Below are positions 23,244 to 32,334 of a DNA stretch of 42,436 nucleotides, in pieces. Numbering within the stretch: the stretch's first letter is position 1; every line of letters begins with the position of its first letter. Origin of the DNA: Nitrospiraceae bacterium. Its GTDB lineage: Bacteria > Nitrospirota > Thermodesulfovibrionia > UBA6902. Under the pieces are notes generated by a model. That model saw nothing but the letters and a program-made list of their open reading frames with translations. It searched no databases and had not been told where the DNA came from. The stretch spans positions 1 to 42,436 of the forward strand of contig QZJG01000040.1 of NCBI GenBank assembly GCA_003599275.1. Direction: 5' to 3'. The position numbers and the translations under genes were made by a program.

Positions 23244-24730
23244 TTTTCTTTTTTTCTTTTGATTACGGATTTGACCAGACCAGTAAGATGCTTCCTCTTG
23301 AGATATGCAAACACTGCTGCGCATACCACGAGATTTATAATTGCAAACTGACTGATTATTTTTATCCAGTTGACCTTGTCACCGGCATCCTTTTGCAGTG
23401 GAGGCTGCCCTGCGGTCGTTTCATTTTTTTTCAGCGACTGCCTCATCTTTAAATCTTCCTGTGATTCCTTCACATCACCCACCTTGAAACTGGCTGCCTT
23501 TTCCCTTTGAAAGGTCTTCCCGTCCGCTAAAATTCTGAGCCTGTAGTTTCCCGCAGTGTAGAGTTCAATCTTCTTTTCGAAAATCCCGTCTCCCTTGTAA
23601 AACGGCTCCAGTTTTGTTGTTCCACCGTCGGGCACTGATAATTCAAGGGAGATGTCGATTTTCTCAAGGACCTCTTTTTCCCGGATCGGCTTCCCTTCTC
23701 TTTCAAGCCAGGCTTTTATTTCGAGGGTCTCTCCGAAAAGGGGATACAGCTCATTGAAATTTGTCTGCAGATTGAGATTTGTGATTATGTACGCCTTGTT
23801 GTTCTTGCCGGAGCTGAAGAGGATTTCCCATTCCCCTTCAGGGGGGGTTTTAATAGTCATCATATCGAAGTTGCCGGACACAAACCATTCTGTATCGGGG
23901 GGCCTGTTCTTTGAAGAATATTGCTTGCCGTCCGGGGCCCTCAGTTGTATGGATGTGCCTGACATGTCCTTTGTCGCAACAATGGTGACCTCTTCAACCG
24001 ATTTGTCTACGAAGAAGCCGTTCTCCGTTATCGGGAGCATGTCCGGGGCCTTCAGACTTTCAAATATCGAAGTAAACACCACATGGAAATCCCTGTCCGT
24101 TAAGGCAAGGTTATAGAAACCGGTTGTCTGCTTTGACACCTTTTCAAGGAGCTGCCTGTCCGATTGTTCGGTAAAGGCTATTGCATAGACCTTTGTCCCG
24201 TTGTCGACCAGTTTTTTCGTGAGTTCCGTTCCAAGCCTGTCAACAAGCGCCCTGTCCTTTTCAGGCTCTCCCGTATCCATCAGGCCGTCGGACATAAGCA
24301 CGATTATCCGGTCCCTTCCCGCATCCCTGTCGCTGGACAGGACCTCAAGCCCTCTGTTCAGTGCCTCATATAAATTGGTGTGAAGACCGGTAGAAGTTAT
24401 CATGTCGGTCGCCTTCAGAAGCGTATCTTTGCTGCCTTCGCCTGCTAAAGATACTAAAGGGTTTAATGTAGTGGCAGTCTCATCGAAACTGACCAGGCCG
24501 GCCCTGTCGCCCTTATCAAGGAGAGAGAGGAAAAGCTTTGATGCAGGGACCCGCAGAGAAAGGGGGTCTGTTTTTTTCATGCTTCCCGTGCTGTCCATTA
24601 CGAGGACAACGTCTATATTTTTCTTTTCGACGGCATACGCGGCAGTTGAAGCGAAGATAATCAACCCCAGAAATGCATTTGCAAAATTCTTACTCACCGT
24701 ATCCCACAGTCCCTTTTTCTTTGAAATCAT
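23240..24730 (-). CDS. Exported VWA-domain protein with C-terminal membrane anchor
   Basis: A 496-residue protein. A signal peptide ends near STAAYA, then a von Willebrand factor A domain (about 38-220) with MIDAS elements DSTGS (46-50) and MSDGLMDTG. A beta-rich middle part follows, then a C-terminal membrane helix (about 452-472, FAIINLVVCAAVFAYL) with a basic tail KRKKEK. VWA domains bind partner proteins through a divalent metal. The ATG at 24730 overlaps the upstream gene by 41 bases. A GTG at 24697 (VSKNFANAF) would give a cleaner signal peptide and an overlap of only eight bases. Part of a three-gene cassette. Confidence 0.85.
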   Translation of the reverse strand: MISKKKGLWDTVSKNFANAFLGLIIFASTAAYAVEKKNIDVVLVMDSTGSMKKTDPLSLRVPASKLFLSLLDKGDRAGLVSFDETATTLNPLVSLAGEGSKDTLLKATDMITSTGLHTNLYEALNRGLEVLSSDRDAGRDRIIVLMSDGLMDTGEPEKDRALVDRLGTELTKKLVDNGTKVYAIAFTEQSDRQLLEKVSKQTTGFYNLALTDRDFHVVFTSIFESLKAPDMLPITENGFFVDKSVEEVTIVATKDMSGTSIQLRAPDGKQYSSKNRPPDTEWFVSGNFDMMTIKTPPEGEWEILFSSGKNNKAYIITNLNLQTNFNELYPLFGETLEIKAWLEREGKPIREKEVLEKIDISLELSVPDGGTTKLEPFYKGDGIFEKKIELYTAGNYRLRILADGKTFQREKAASFKVGDVKESQEDLKMRQSLKKNETTAGQPPLQKDAGDKVNWIKIISQFAIINLVVCAAVFAYLKRKHLTGLVKSVIKRKKEK

Positions 24731-25070
24731 TCAGCGCATCACCAAGACCTTCTTCAGTTATGGCGCCTCTTTTGACGAGCAGCTCACCGAGCCTTACGGC
24801 GTTATCTTTTTGCGCCTTATCGATTTTCCCGACCGTCTCATCATCAGCTATCTTCAATTCAGTAAGGGCGTCTCTGAACCTTATGCCCTTCTGCCTTTGA
24901 TAGGCGATGGCCGCTTTGAAGTCTTCAGGGCCGATAAAGCCGCCTTCAAGGGCCACAACTGCAAAAGACCGGTTGATTTCGGTCTGTATTTTTGAAACTT
25001 CCAACAGCTCTTTTTCAGAAATTTTTCCTTCTCTGACGAGGAACCTGCCAAAGAGAATAGGATTATCCAT
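24690..25070 (-). CDS. GspE/PilB N-terminal-like (T2SSE_N/MshEN-type) stand-alone protein
   Basis: A 126-residue protein made of repeated two-helix units, FGRFLVREGKISEKELLEV and RLGELLVKRGAITEEGLGDAL, as in the N-terminal domains of type II secretion and type IV pilus ATPases (MshEN and related), which in some cases bind c-di-GMP. No ATPase domain follows. It is the first gene of the cassette with the VWA and coiled-coil genes. Function not known, but the context suggests a membrane-associated regulatory assembly. Confidence 0.72.
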   Translation of the reverse strand: MDNPILFGRFLVREGKISEKELLEVSKIQTEINRSFAVVALEGGFIGPEDFKAAIAYQRQKGIRFRDALTELKIADDETVGKIDKAQKDNAVRLGELLVKRGAITEEGLGDALNDFKEKGTVGYGE

Positions 25071-25196
25071 ATGTTACTCTTTAAAACCTCCATTCATTGT
25101 TTTAAAACCTTTCACTGAAAACAACACATTTCTTTATATAATATATCGCACTTTCAATAACATAACTTTAATGCGGAAACCGGGGCATCCGTTATT

Positions 25197-27167
25197 TTAC
25201 AACCTTTCCCTGACCAGATTATCCACCACGGACGGATCGGCAAGGGTTGAGATATCGCCCAGGTCTTCGACGTCCCCCTTTGCAATCTTCCTCAGGATTC
25301 TCCTCATGATCTTACCGCTCCTGGTCTTCGGCAACCCCGGTGCGAATTGCAATTTATCAGGCGATGCAATCGGGCCGATAACGGTCCTGACGTGACCGAC
25401 AAGCATCTTCTTCAGTTCATCCGAAGGTTTCTGCCCGTCCTTCAACGTGACATATACATAAATGCCTTCGCCTTTTATTTCATGCGGGTACCCGACAACG
25501 GCGGCCTCTGCAACCGCCTCGTGGCTGACAAGCGCCGATTCGACTTCAGCGGTCCCAAGCCTGTGACCGGAGACATTGATGACGTCATCGATTCTTCCCA
25601 TGAGCCAGTAATCGCCGTCTTTGTCGATACGCGCACCGTCGCCTGTGAGATATTTGCCGGGGAATTTTGAGAAATAAATTTCCTTCACACGCTTCTGTTC
25701 AGGATCGCCATATGTCCCCCTTATCATTCCGGGCCAGGGCTTTTCAATGACAAGGTAGCCGCCTTCATCGACCGCTGCGGGGGTGCCGTCTTCTTTCAAA
25801 ACATTTGGGACGACGCCGGGGAAGGGCCTGTTTGCGGAGCCGGGCTTCAATGTCATGGCCCCCGGAAGAGGTGTTATAAGAATGCCGCCGGTCTCCGTCT
25901 GCCACCATGTATCGACTATGGGTAGTTTTTCTTTCCCGATGTTGATGTGATACCACATCCATGCCTCAGGGTTTATCGGTTCTCCGACTGTGCCGAGGAC
26001 CCTCAGGGATGAAAGGTCGTGTTTATCGACCCAGCTCTCGCCTTCTTTCATTAAGGCCCTTATCGCGGTGGGGGCAGTATAAAAAATATTGACCTTATGT
26101 TTGTCGCAGATGCTCCAGAATCTTCCCGCATCCGGATATGTGGGAATTCCTTCAAACATAAGGCTCGTCGCCCCGGTTGAAAGAGGGCCGTAAACTATAT
26201 AACTGTGGCCGGTCACCCAGCCGATGTCCGCAGTGCAGAAGTGGATGTCCTCATCATGATAGTCAAATATCCATTTGAATGTCAGATTTGTATAAAGGAG
26301 ATAGCCGCCCGTTGTGTGCAGCACCCCCTTCGGTTTCCCTGTTGAACCGGACGTGTAGAGAATAAAAAGCGGGTCTTCGGCATCAATCTGTTCAGGCTCG
26401 CAGTAGTTTGCGATGCCGGGCGCGTTTATTTCATCATGCCACCATGAATCCCTGCCGGGCTCCATATCGATGTTGTCCGTCCTTTTTACAACGATCATTT
26501 TCTCGACGGTAGGACACACCTGCAATGCCGCGTCTGCATTTGTCTTGAGCGCAACCTGCCTTCCTCCCCTTAATCCCCTGTCGGATGTAATAACGAGTTT
26601 GGCCTGACAATCCTGGATCCTGTCCCTGAGCGCCGTGGCGCTGAAGCCTCCAAAGACTATACTGTGTATAGCTCCTATCCTCGCGCAGGCAAGCATGGAG
26701 ATAGCGAGCTCCGGGATCATCGGAAGATAGATAGTCACCCGGTCCCCCTTTTTTACTCCATGTTTTTTAAGGACATTGGCAAATCTGTTCACCTCATAAT
26801 AAAGCTGCTGATATGTATACGTCCTGTAGCTTCCGTCGTCAGCCTCCCAGATAATCGCTGCCTTGTTCCTCGTCGAGGTTGTCAGGTGCCTGTCAAGACA
26901 GTTGTAAGACGCATTGAGCTTTCCGCCCTGAAACCATTTGATCTCCGGCTTGTTGAAATCATACTCAAGCACCCTGTCCCACTTTTTGTACCACGTCAGG
27001 TACTTTTCAGCCATTTCAGCCCAGAACCCTTCCATGTCATCGACAGACTTTTTATATATGCGCTCGTATTCCTCCAGACTCCTGATATGTGCCCTGCTGC
27101 TGAATTCCCCTGACGGCGGGAACGTCCGTTTTTCAGCCATCAATACTTCAATGCTCTTAATCGACAT
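25197..27167 (-). CDS. acs: Acetyl-CoA synthetase, AMP-forming
   Basis: A 656-residue enzyme of normal length. Motifs: N-terminal [18 protein letters not shown], the P-loop [21 protein letters not shown] (about 270), [25 protein letters not shown], and the C-terminal lysine motif [13 protein letters not shown] with the catalytic and acetylation-regulated Lys. It makes acetyl-CoA from acetate, ATP and CoA. In an anaerobe with a formate dehydrogenase it could feed central carbon. Strong AAGGAGGAGAAG before the ATG at 27167. Appears monocistronic. Confidence 0.97.
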   Translation of the reverse strand: MSIKSIEVLMAEKRTFPPSGEFSSRAHIRSLEEYERIYKKSVDDMEGFWAEMAEKYLTWYKKWDRVLEYDFNKPEIKWFQGGKLNASYNCLDRHLTTSTRNKAAIIWEADDGSYRTYTYQQLYYEVNRFANVLKKHGVKKGDRVTIYLPMIPELAISMLACARIGAIHSIVFGGFSATALRDRIQDCQAKLVITSDRGLRGGRQVALKTNADAALQVCPTVEKMIVVKRTDNIDMEPGRDSWWHDEINAPGIANYCEPEQIDAEDPLFILYTSGSTGKPKGVLHTTGGYLLYTNLTFKWIFDYHDEDIHFCTADIGWVTGHSYIVYGPLSTGATSLMFEGIPTYPDAGRFWSICDKHKVNIFYTAPTAIRALMKEGESWVDKHDLSSLRVLGTVGEPINPEAWMWYHINIGKEKLPIVDTWWQTETGGILITPLPGAMTLKPGSANRPFPGVVPNVLKEDGTPAAVDEGGYLVIEKPWPGMIRGTYGDPEQKRVKEIYFSKFPGKYLTGDGARIDKDGDYWLMGRIDDVINVSGHRLGTAEVESALVSHEAVAEAAVVGYPHEIKGEGIYVYVTLKDGQKPSDELKKMLVGHVRTVIGPIASPDKLQFAPGLPKTRSGKIMRRILRKIAKGDVEDLGDISTLADPSVVDNLVRERL

Positions 27168-27309
27168 CCCTTCTCCTCCTTTTTATTTCACAATGTTCTA
27201 AAAACTGGATTATTGCGAGTCCGTGATTCCAATTATATTACCTCAAAGGTAAGATAATCCATAAGTTTCAAATTATAGGGTCTGCCGTGAATTAAACAGG
27301 CCCTTCGGT

Positions 27310-27315
27310 TATATT
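27310..27315 (+). promoter_or_regulatory. -10 box placed for a leaderless mnmG transcript
   Basis: TATATT ends seven bases before the ATG at 27323. No Shine-Dalgarno lies between. The -35 is not clear. Confidence 0.4.
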
Positions 27316-27322
27316 AATTAAT

Positions 27323-29221
27323 ATGAAGACAAACAGTTGTTATGACGTCATCATCATCGGGGCCGGACACGCAGGCTGCGAGGCTGCTCTCGCTGCCGCG
27401 AGAATGGGGTTCGGCGCGGCTATTTTCACAATGGACCTTGAGGCCATCGGGCAGATGTCATGCAATCCGGCAATCGGCGGACTCGCAAAGAGCCATCTTG
27501 TGAAAGAGACAGACGCCCTCGGCGGCGAAATGGCGAAGATCACGGACAGGGCAGGTATCCAATTCAAAGTCCTCAACAAAAGCAAAGGGCCTGCCGTGTG
27601 GGCCACAAGGGTACAATGCGACCGCGCACTTTACAGGAAATACATGAGGGAGGCGCTTGAGGCACAGTCCGGTCTCGATATCAGACAGGAAAACGTTGAA
27701 GAAGTCCTGATTGACGGCCGGCATGTTTACGGTATCAGGACTGACGGACAGATATACAAAGCAAGGGCCGTGATAATTGCCACGGGGACGTTTTTAAACG
27801 GTCTCATTCACATAGGCATGGAGAATTTCCCTGCCGGGAGGATCGGCGAGCCTCCTTCAATAAATCTCCCAAAGAGCCTTCATGAAATCGGCTTCAAAAC
27901 CGGAAGGCTGAAAACCGGGACCCCGCCGAGGCTCGATGCAAACAGTATAGATTTCTCTGCGATGGAGATACAGGAAGGGGACGTCCCGCCTCCGCCGATG
28001 TCTTTATTCACAAAGGAGATTACAAACCCGCAGTTGCCGTGCTACATGACTTACACGAACGCACGCACGCACGAAATAATACGGAACGGCCTTGAATATT
28101 CCCCCCTCTATAGCGGGGCAATCAAAGGGACCGGCCCCCGGTACTGTCCTTCGATAGAGGACAAGGTAGTCCGGTTCAGCGATAAGCCGAGGCACCAGAT
28201 ATTTCTTGAACCCGAGGGGATCGGGTCGGACGAATATTACGCAAACGGCATCTCAACAAGCTTGCCTCGTGAAACCCAGATCCAATTCGTGAAAAGCATA
28301 AAAGGACTTGAAGACGCAAAGATAAATAAATTCGGCTATGCAATTGAGTACGACTTTGTCTATCCTACCCAGTTGAGGCCGACATTAGAGACAAAAATTG
28401 TCGAAGGGCTTTTCCTCGCAGGGCAGATCAACGGAACGTCCGGTTATGAAGAGGCTGCCGCCCAGGGACTGGTTGCCGGGATCAACGCAGCGCTGAAACT
28501 GAAAAACAGCGGGCCGTTCATCCCCGGCAGGCATGAGGCATACATCGGTGTCCTGATCGATGACCTTGTAACAAAAGGGACGAAGGAGCCTTACAGAATG
28601 TTCACGTCAAGGGCTGAATACAGGCTTCTGCTTCGCCAGGACAATGCCGATTTGAGACTGCTGGAAAGAGGACATAATTTCGGGCTTATCAATGAAGAAC
28701 AGCATGACGCATTCCTCCGGAAAAAAGAAGCGGTCGAGAGAGAACTACAAAGGATCAAATCCACGCGGGTGAAGCCCCGGACCATCAACCCGGTCCTTGA
28801 GAAACTCGGCGGCTCGCCCGTCAGGGAAGACGCCGTACTGTATCAACTGCTGAAAAGACCGGAAGTACGTTATGCAAATATCGCTGAAGCCCTCTCTTCC
28901 CTCCCCATTGACGGGGGCGGGCAAGGTTGGGGTGATAATATTCCACCCGAGGTAATGAATCAGGTCGAAATCCAGACAAAGTACAAGGGGTACATTGACC
29001 GTCAGGCGGAGCTTGCGGAGAAGTTCAGAAAGGCAGAAGAAAAAGCCATACCCGAAGGGTTTGTTTACAGAGGCATAAACGGGCTTTCAAGAGAGATTGT
29101 GGAAAAGCTCGAAGAAGTACGGCCCCTCAATCTCGGACAGGCAGGCAGGGTCCCGGGTGTTACGCCGGCGGCGATTTCACTTTTGATTATAGCAGTGGAA
29201 AAAGAGAGGCGGAAAAAATAA
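27323..29221 (+). CDS. mnmG: tRNA uridine-5-carboxymethylaminomethyl(34) synthesis enzyme MnmG (GidA)
   Basis: A 632-residue enzyme with FAD-binding GAGHAGCEAALAAARMG (about 11-28), CNPAIGGLAKSHL, GTFLNGLIHIG, GRLKTGTPPRL and the Cys-containing YCPSIEDKVVRF. Works with MnmE to modify the wobble uridine of several tRNAs using FAD, NADH and methylene-THF. No Shine-Dalgarno stands before the ATG at 27323; a TATATT -10-like box ends seven bases before it, so a leaderless transcript is likely. A terminator follows directly. Confidence 0.96.
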   Translation: MKTNSCYDVIIIGAGHAGCEAALAAARMGFGAAIFTMDLEAIGQMSCNPAIGGLAKSHLVKETDALGGEMAKITDRAGIQFKVLNKSKGPAVWATRVQCDRALYRKYMREALEAQSGLDIRQENVEEVLIDGRHVYGIRTDGQIYKARAVIIATGTFLNGLIHIGMENFPAGRIGEPPSINLPKSLHEIGFKTGRLKTGTPPRLDANSIDFSAMEIQEGDVPPPPMSLFTKEITNPQLPCYMTYTNARTHEIIRNGLEYSPLYSGAIKGTGPRYCPSIEDKVVRFSDKPRHQIFLEPEGIGSDEYYANGISTSLPRETQIQFVKSIKGLEDAKINKFGYAIEYDFVYPTQLRPTLETKIVEGLFLAGQINGTSGYEEAAAQGLVAGINAALKLKNSGPFIPGRHEAYIGVLIDDLVTKGTKEPYRMFTSRAEYRLLLRQDNADLRLLERGHNFGLINEEQHDAFLRKKEAVERELQRIKSTRVKPRTINPVLEKLGGSPVREDAVLYQLLKRPEVRYANIAEALSSLPIDGGGQGWGDNIPPEVMNQVEIQTKYKGYIDRQAELAEKFRKAEEKAIPEGFVYRGINGLSREIVEKLEEVRPLNLGQAGRVPGVTPAAISLLIIAVEKERRKK

Positions 29222-29252
29222 GGCGGCCTCGTTTGAAGCCGCCCCTTTATTA
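29213..29252. terminator. Bidirectional terminator between mnmG and cytochrome c7
   Basis: GGCGGC (29222-29227) pairs with GCCGCC (29238-29243). On the minus strand it is followed by TTATTTTTT, and on the plus strand by CCTTTATT. It serves both convergent genes. Confidence 0.75.
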
Positions 29253-29264
29253 ATCAGACATAAT

Positions 29265-29582
29265 TTACTTCTTGTGGCATTTTGTACAATTTGCTTCATC
29301 CTGTGCAAACGCCTTTGTGCCGTCATGGCATGTGCCGCAGAATTTTCCCGGTACATGGTCTGCCTTTGTTATCTTGACAGAACCCTTCTTCATCTGGAAA
29401 ATCTTCGGATGACAGTCGTTGCACTTATTGCCTTTGTCTGCATGGGTCTTGCCGTCAAATGTAACCTTTCCCTGATCTCCGCCTGCAAATTCAACTGTCT
29501 TTCCGCCAGGGACCGCCATAGCAGCGCCGACAACAAAAACAACAGCGATTAAAACAGCCAGTATTGCTGTAATTGTCTTCAT
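29265..29582 (-). CDS. Periplasmic triheme cytochrome c7-like protein
   Basis: A 105-residue protein from the ATG at 29582, with a perfect AAGGAGGTGACAAG before it. The longer frame is not used. A signal peptide ends near GAAMA. The mature protein has three CxxCH motifs (CNDCH, CGTCH, CTKCH) and spaced single histidines (HADKGNKC, DHVPGKFC) as sixth ligands, the pattern of class III cytochrome c7 (PpcA-like). Such proteins shuttle electrons in the periplasm, for example between inner-membrane quinol oxidases and outer partners. It may be the soluble partner of the operon at 6.3-15.4 kb, but this is inference. Strong promoter upstream suggests high expression. Confidence 0.93.
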   Translation of the reverse strand: MKTITAILAVLIAVVFVVGAAMAVPGGKTVEFAGGDQGKVTFDGKTHADKGNKCNDCHPKIFQMKKGSVKITKADHVPGKFCGTCHDGTKAFAQDEANCTKCHKK

Positions 29583-29646
29583 CTTGTCACCTCCTTTCTC
29601 ATTAACTCCAAGTTTTAAGCAAGCCAAGGTGCTTAAATTGAAAAGT

Positions 29647-29675
29647 ATTATATTATCGCTATAAGAGTATGTCAA
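29647..29675 (-). promoter_or_regulatory. Consensus sigma70 promoter of the cytochrome c7 gene
   Basis: TTGACA (29675-29670), exactly 17 bases, TATAAT (29652-29647): both hexamers are perfect consensus. It lies about 65 bases upstream of the ATG. Confidence 0.88.
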
Positions 29676-29701
29676 TACAAGTCCATTCCTGCCTCCGGGG
29701 C

Positions 29702-29729
29702 TTGACTTGGCGGGTAATTCTGCTATCCT
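29702..29729 (+). promoter_or_regulatory. Promoter candidate of the DUF1540 gene
   Basis: TTGACT (29702-29707), 16-base spacer, TATCCT (29724-29729), about 44 bases before the start. Confidence 0.5.
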
Positions 29730-29772
29730 CTAATCAAGGGCAAGGGATCGGCTTGGAAAAGGAGATTAGATT

Positions 29773-30063
29773 ATGGCTATGTCAATGCCCAAAATATCAG
29801 CTTGTGAAGTTGCAGATTGTTCGTACAATGCGGACAAGAAATGCCATACACTGGCGATAACGGTCGGCGATTCGTCCTGCGCCATGTGTGATACATTTAC
29901 CAAAGCCAGCAAGAAAGGCGGAGACCCGAGCACAATCGGGGGAGTGGGCGCATGCAGATCCGATAACTGCAGGTTTAACACGTCTCTGGAATGCACGGCA
30001 GGCAGCATACTTGTCGGATTGCACTCCGGTCATGCAGATTGTAAAACATTTGCATCCAAGTAA
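29773..30063 (+). CDS. Small Cys-rich protein with two DUF1540 repeats
   Basis: A 96-residue protein after AAAAGGAG. Two repeats of a cysteine pattern are visible: CEVADCSYNADKKCHTLAI with following CAMCDTF, and CRSDNCRFNTSLECTAGSI with following DCKTF. This matches the DUF1540 family of small Cys-rich, probably metal-binding proteins, whose function is unknown. The second ATG (MSMPK) is two codons later and also possible. Single gene, divergent from the cytochrome c7. Confidence 0.83.
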   Translation: MAMSMPKISACEVADCSYNADKKCHTLAITVGDSSCAMCDTFTKASKKGGDPSTIGGVGACRSDNCRFNTSLECTAGSILVGLHSGHADCKTFASK

Positions 30064-30144
30064 AGGCGGGACCGGAAACCGCAACACAATAAACAGTTTA
30101 AAACCCTAAAGCCATCCCTGCCCCTTTTTGCATCAGAGCATTGT

Positions 30145-30612
30145 TTAACGGAATGCAGGACCGTGCTTCATCAATGTCTGCGATATCCAGTCTTCCAGTT
30201 CGCTGTGTGCCTTCGGCGCGCCGTCGAGCCGTGCTAACAGCCGGCCGTTCAGGTAAAGGAGAAAGGTCGGCGTGCCCTTGATCGAAAAACGGCTTGACAG
30301 CCCCGGTTCCCTTTCAACATCGACCTTGATCACTTTCAGAAATCCCGCCCTCCTCGCCGCAAGGTCGTTGACCGCCGGATCTATCATTCGGCAGTGTCCG
30401 CACCATAATGTCATGAATTCCACGAGCGCCGCCATAGGCCAGTCATTGACCTCATGCTCAAATGTTGAGTCCGTAGCGCTGACCGGCGACACCGGGAATG
30501 CGAGAGACGCCCTGCATTTCCCGCAAACCGGACGGTCTCTCATTTTGCCGGCAGGAAGCCGGTTCAGAGTGCGGCAGGCCTTACATCTTAAAAGTACGGT
30601 GTCTGATGTCAT
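30145..30612 (-). CDS. trxC: Thioredoxin 2-type protein with WCGHC active site
   Basis: A 155-residue protein. An N-terminal zinc ribbon (CKAC at 10-13, CGKC at 30-33) is followed by a thioredoxin fold with active site LWCGHC (C71, C74) and the cis-proline loop KGTPTF. This is the layout of TrxC. The usual CGPC is replaced by CGHC, the sequence of protein disulfide isomerase, and the usual Trp/Ala before it is FMTLW. CGHC generally gives a more oxidising redox potential. No signal peptide, so cytoplasmic. The start ATG follows a leader with a TATAAT about 13 bases upstream. Confidence 0.88.
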   Translation of the reverse strand: MTSDTVLLRCKACRTLNRLPAGKMRDRPVCGKCRASLAFPVSPVSATDSTFEHEVNDWPMAALVEFMTLWCGHCRMIDPAVNDLAARRAGFLKVIKVDVEREPGLSSRFSIKGTPTFLLYLNGRLLARLDGAPKAHSELEDWISQTLMKHGPAFR

Positions 30613-30691
30613 AGAGACTAATGATATTATATCAAAGACGGTAACCCGGTAAGGGACGCATACAACTGTGTAACACGGAGGTAAAAAAACA

Positions 30692-30928
30692 ATGCTGCTT
30701 CATGATATGAAAGTATTCAGAAGGTTTGTCCTCTACAGGAAGGAAGACGAGTGCGGGGTCTCCGGCACCGGGCTCATAGCCGAGGGCGTGCAATTCTCAA
30801 CCGGCAAATGCGCCCTTGCATGGCTGTCCGATGTGCCTTCCGTAGAGATATATGACAATGTCGATGAGATCATCCGTATCCACGGGCATCACGGGAAAAC
30901 AGAGATAAGGTGGATCGATGAGGGCTAA
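30692..30928 (+). CDS. Small protein of unknown function
   Basis: A 78-residue protein with an ACGGAGG Shine-Dalgarno. Compact alpha/beta-looking sequence: FVLYRKEDECGVSGTGLIAEGVQF, then CALAWLSDVPSVEIYDNVDEI and IHGHHGKTEIRWID. I recall similar small proteins as uncharacterised conserved ones, but I name no function. Its stop overlaps the end of the convergent Mur ligase gene by four bases. Confidence 0.75.
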   Translation: MLLHDMKVFRRFVLYRKEDECGVSGTGLIAEGVQFSTGKCALAWLSDVPSVEIYDNVDEIIRIHGHHGKTEIRWIDEG

Positions 30929-32295
30929 ACTTTAAGCATTACAAGTGCGCCGGCTATTTCTTTTGCGAAATCCGAAAGCGTTTCATCCCGCGCGCCCAAT
31001 ATGACATAATCAGCATATTCATGGAGCCGTTTCAGGACGTCTTCTCTTTTTTCAATGACCTCGGCAGACCTGCCCGCGCTTCTTACCCCGTCTGCAAGGT
31101 CATGGCTCGATATATCCCTGGCAGCGGTCCCGCCTGCATAAAATATCGGAAGGAGCACAAGGTGGTCAGATCCACGAAGGTGTTTCACAAATGTCCCGAT
31201 GTATTCCTTTTTCATCATCCTTGTCGGGCCGAATCCATGCGGCTGGAATATATAACAGATGCTTCCGCTCAATGTCTTCAGTGTTTTCATAAGGGACGCT
31301 ATCTTGTGAGGATTGTGTGCATAGTCGTCAATGACAAGTCTCCCGCCGTCATTCAGATGAATATCGAATCGCCTGTCGATCCCCTGAAACAGGGGGAGGA
31401 TTTCAGCTATGGCATCCGGCGGGGTCCCGGTCTCCGACAGGAGAGCAATGCAGGAAAGGGCATTATACAGGTTGTATTCCCCCGGCAGGGAAAGGCTGAA
31501 CTTCGTGCCCTTCAGCGTAAAGTCCGTGCTGAAGGTCCTGTAAATTATGTCTTCGGCCCTGTAAGGCGAAGGATTATGGATGGAAAAGGCGACCGCTTTA
31601 TTGTCGGTAATCCTGCCGAGGGCAGGGTCGTCTGCGCTGACAATAATCCTGTCCCCGGTATTGTGAATGAGCGTCTCAAACATCCGCGCCGTCTCATCAA
31701 CGCTGTGATGGTCAAAGGCGAGGTTTAAGATGATGGAATGATGGGGCCTGTAATTCACGATAGTGCCGTCCGACTCACAGGCCTCTATAACAAGAAGCTC
31801 TGAATCACCGGTCAGCGAATTGCCCGGATTGGATGGTGATTTAAATTGCTTTACTCTGCCGCCGCCGATGAAATTGGGTCTCAGACCGAGACCTTTCATG
31901 AGGAAAGCCAACAGCCCCGAAGTGGTAGATTTCCCGCTCGTCCCAGCTACGGCTATTGTGTCAAAAGAGGCGGTTATCTCCGCGAGATACTCAGGACGCG
32001 TCTTTATGGGGACCCCGAGGGACCTGGCTTTTAAGACCTCCGGCCTGTCACTCTCGACAGCGGTGCTGAAGACGGCCAGATCAAAGGAACTGTCCAGTCC
32101 GCTACCGTCCTGGGGGACTATGGTTATGTTTTTTGATTGGAAGGTTTTCTTGAGAGGATGGTCGGGATTCAGATCAAAGGCCCTGTCCGATCCGGCTATC
32201 ATTTGACCTTTGTCCGCCATAAATGCGGCTATCGCCGATACGCCGCTCCCTGCTATGCCGGAGAAGAAAATTTTCAATTTTTTACCGCGCATCAT
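30925..32295 (-). CDS. Mur ligase family protein (MurC/Mpl-like)
   Basis: A 456-residue ligase. N-terminal Rossmann GIAGSGVSAIAAFM and FSTAVESDRPEV, Mur ATP-binding VAGTSGKSTTSGLLAFLM (about 115-132), the central EACESDG region and LNLAFDHHSVDE, then the C-terminal domain with VIDDYAHNPHKIASLM. Either UDP-MurNAc:L-Ala ligase (MurC) or the recycling enzyme Mpl. It is not in a cell-wall gene cluster, which favours Mpl or a side-branch, but residues alone do not decide. The ATG at 32295 has no Shine-Dalgarno and a -10 box nine bases away. Confidence 0.85.
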   Translation of the reverse strand: MMRGKKLKIFFSGIAGSGVSAIAAFMADKGQMIAGSDRAFDLNPDHPLKKTFQSKNITIVPQDGSGLDSSFDLAVFSTAVESDRPEVLKARSLGVPIKTRPEYLAEITASFDTIAVAGTSGKSTTSGLLAFLMKGLGLRPNFIGGGRVKQFKSPSNPGNSLTGDSELLVIEACESDGTIVNYRPHHSIILNLAFDHHSVDETARMFETLIHNTGDRIIVSADDPALGRITDNKAVAFSIHNPSPYRAEDIIYRTFSTDFTLKGTKFSLSLPGEYNLYNALSCIALLSETGTPPDAIAEILPLFQGIDRRFDIHLNDGGRLVIDDYAHNPHKIASLMKTLKTLSGSICYIFQPHGFGPTRMMKKEYIGTFVKHLRGSDHLVLLPIFYAGGTAARDISSHDLADGVRSAGRSAEVIEKREDVLKRLHEYADYVILGARDETLSDFAKEIAGALVMLKV

Positions 32296-32304
32296 ATATG
32301 CGGT

Positions 32305-32334
32305 ATTTTAACTTTTCTGAATTGCGATTGTCAG
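32305..32334 (-). promoter_or_regulatory. Promoter placed for a leaderless Mur ligase transcript
   Basis: CTGACA (32334-32329), 18-base spacer, TAAAAT (32310-32305), then nine bases to the ATG at 32295 with no Shine-Dalgarno. The -35 box overlaps the stop codon of the MinD-like gene. Confidence 0.55.
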
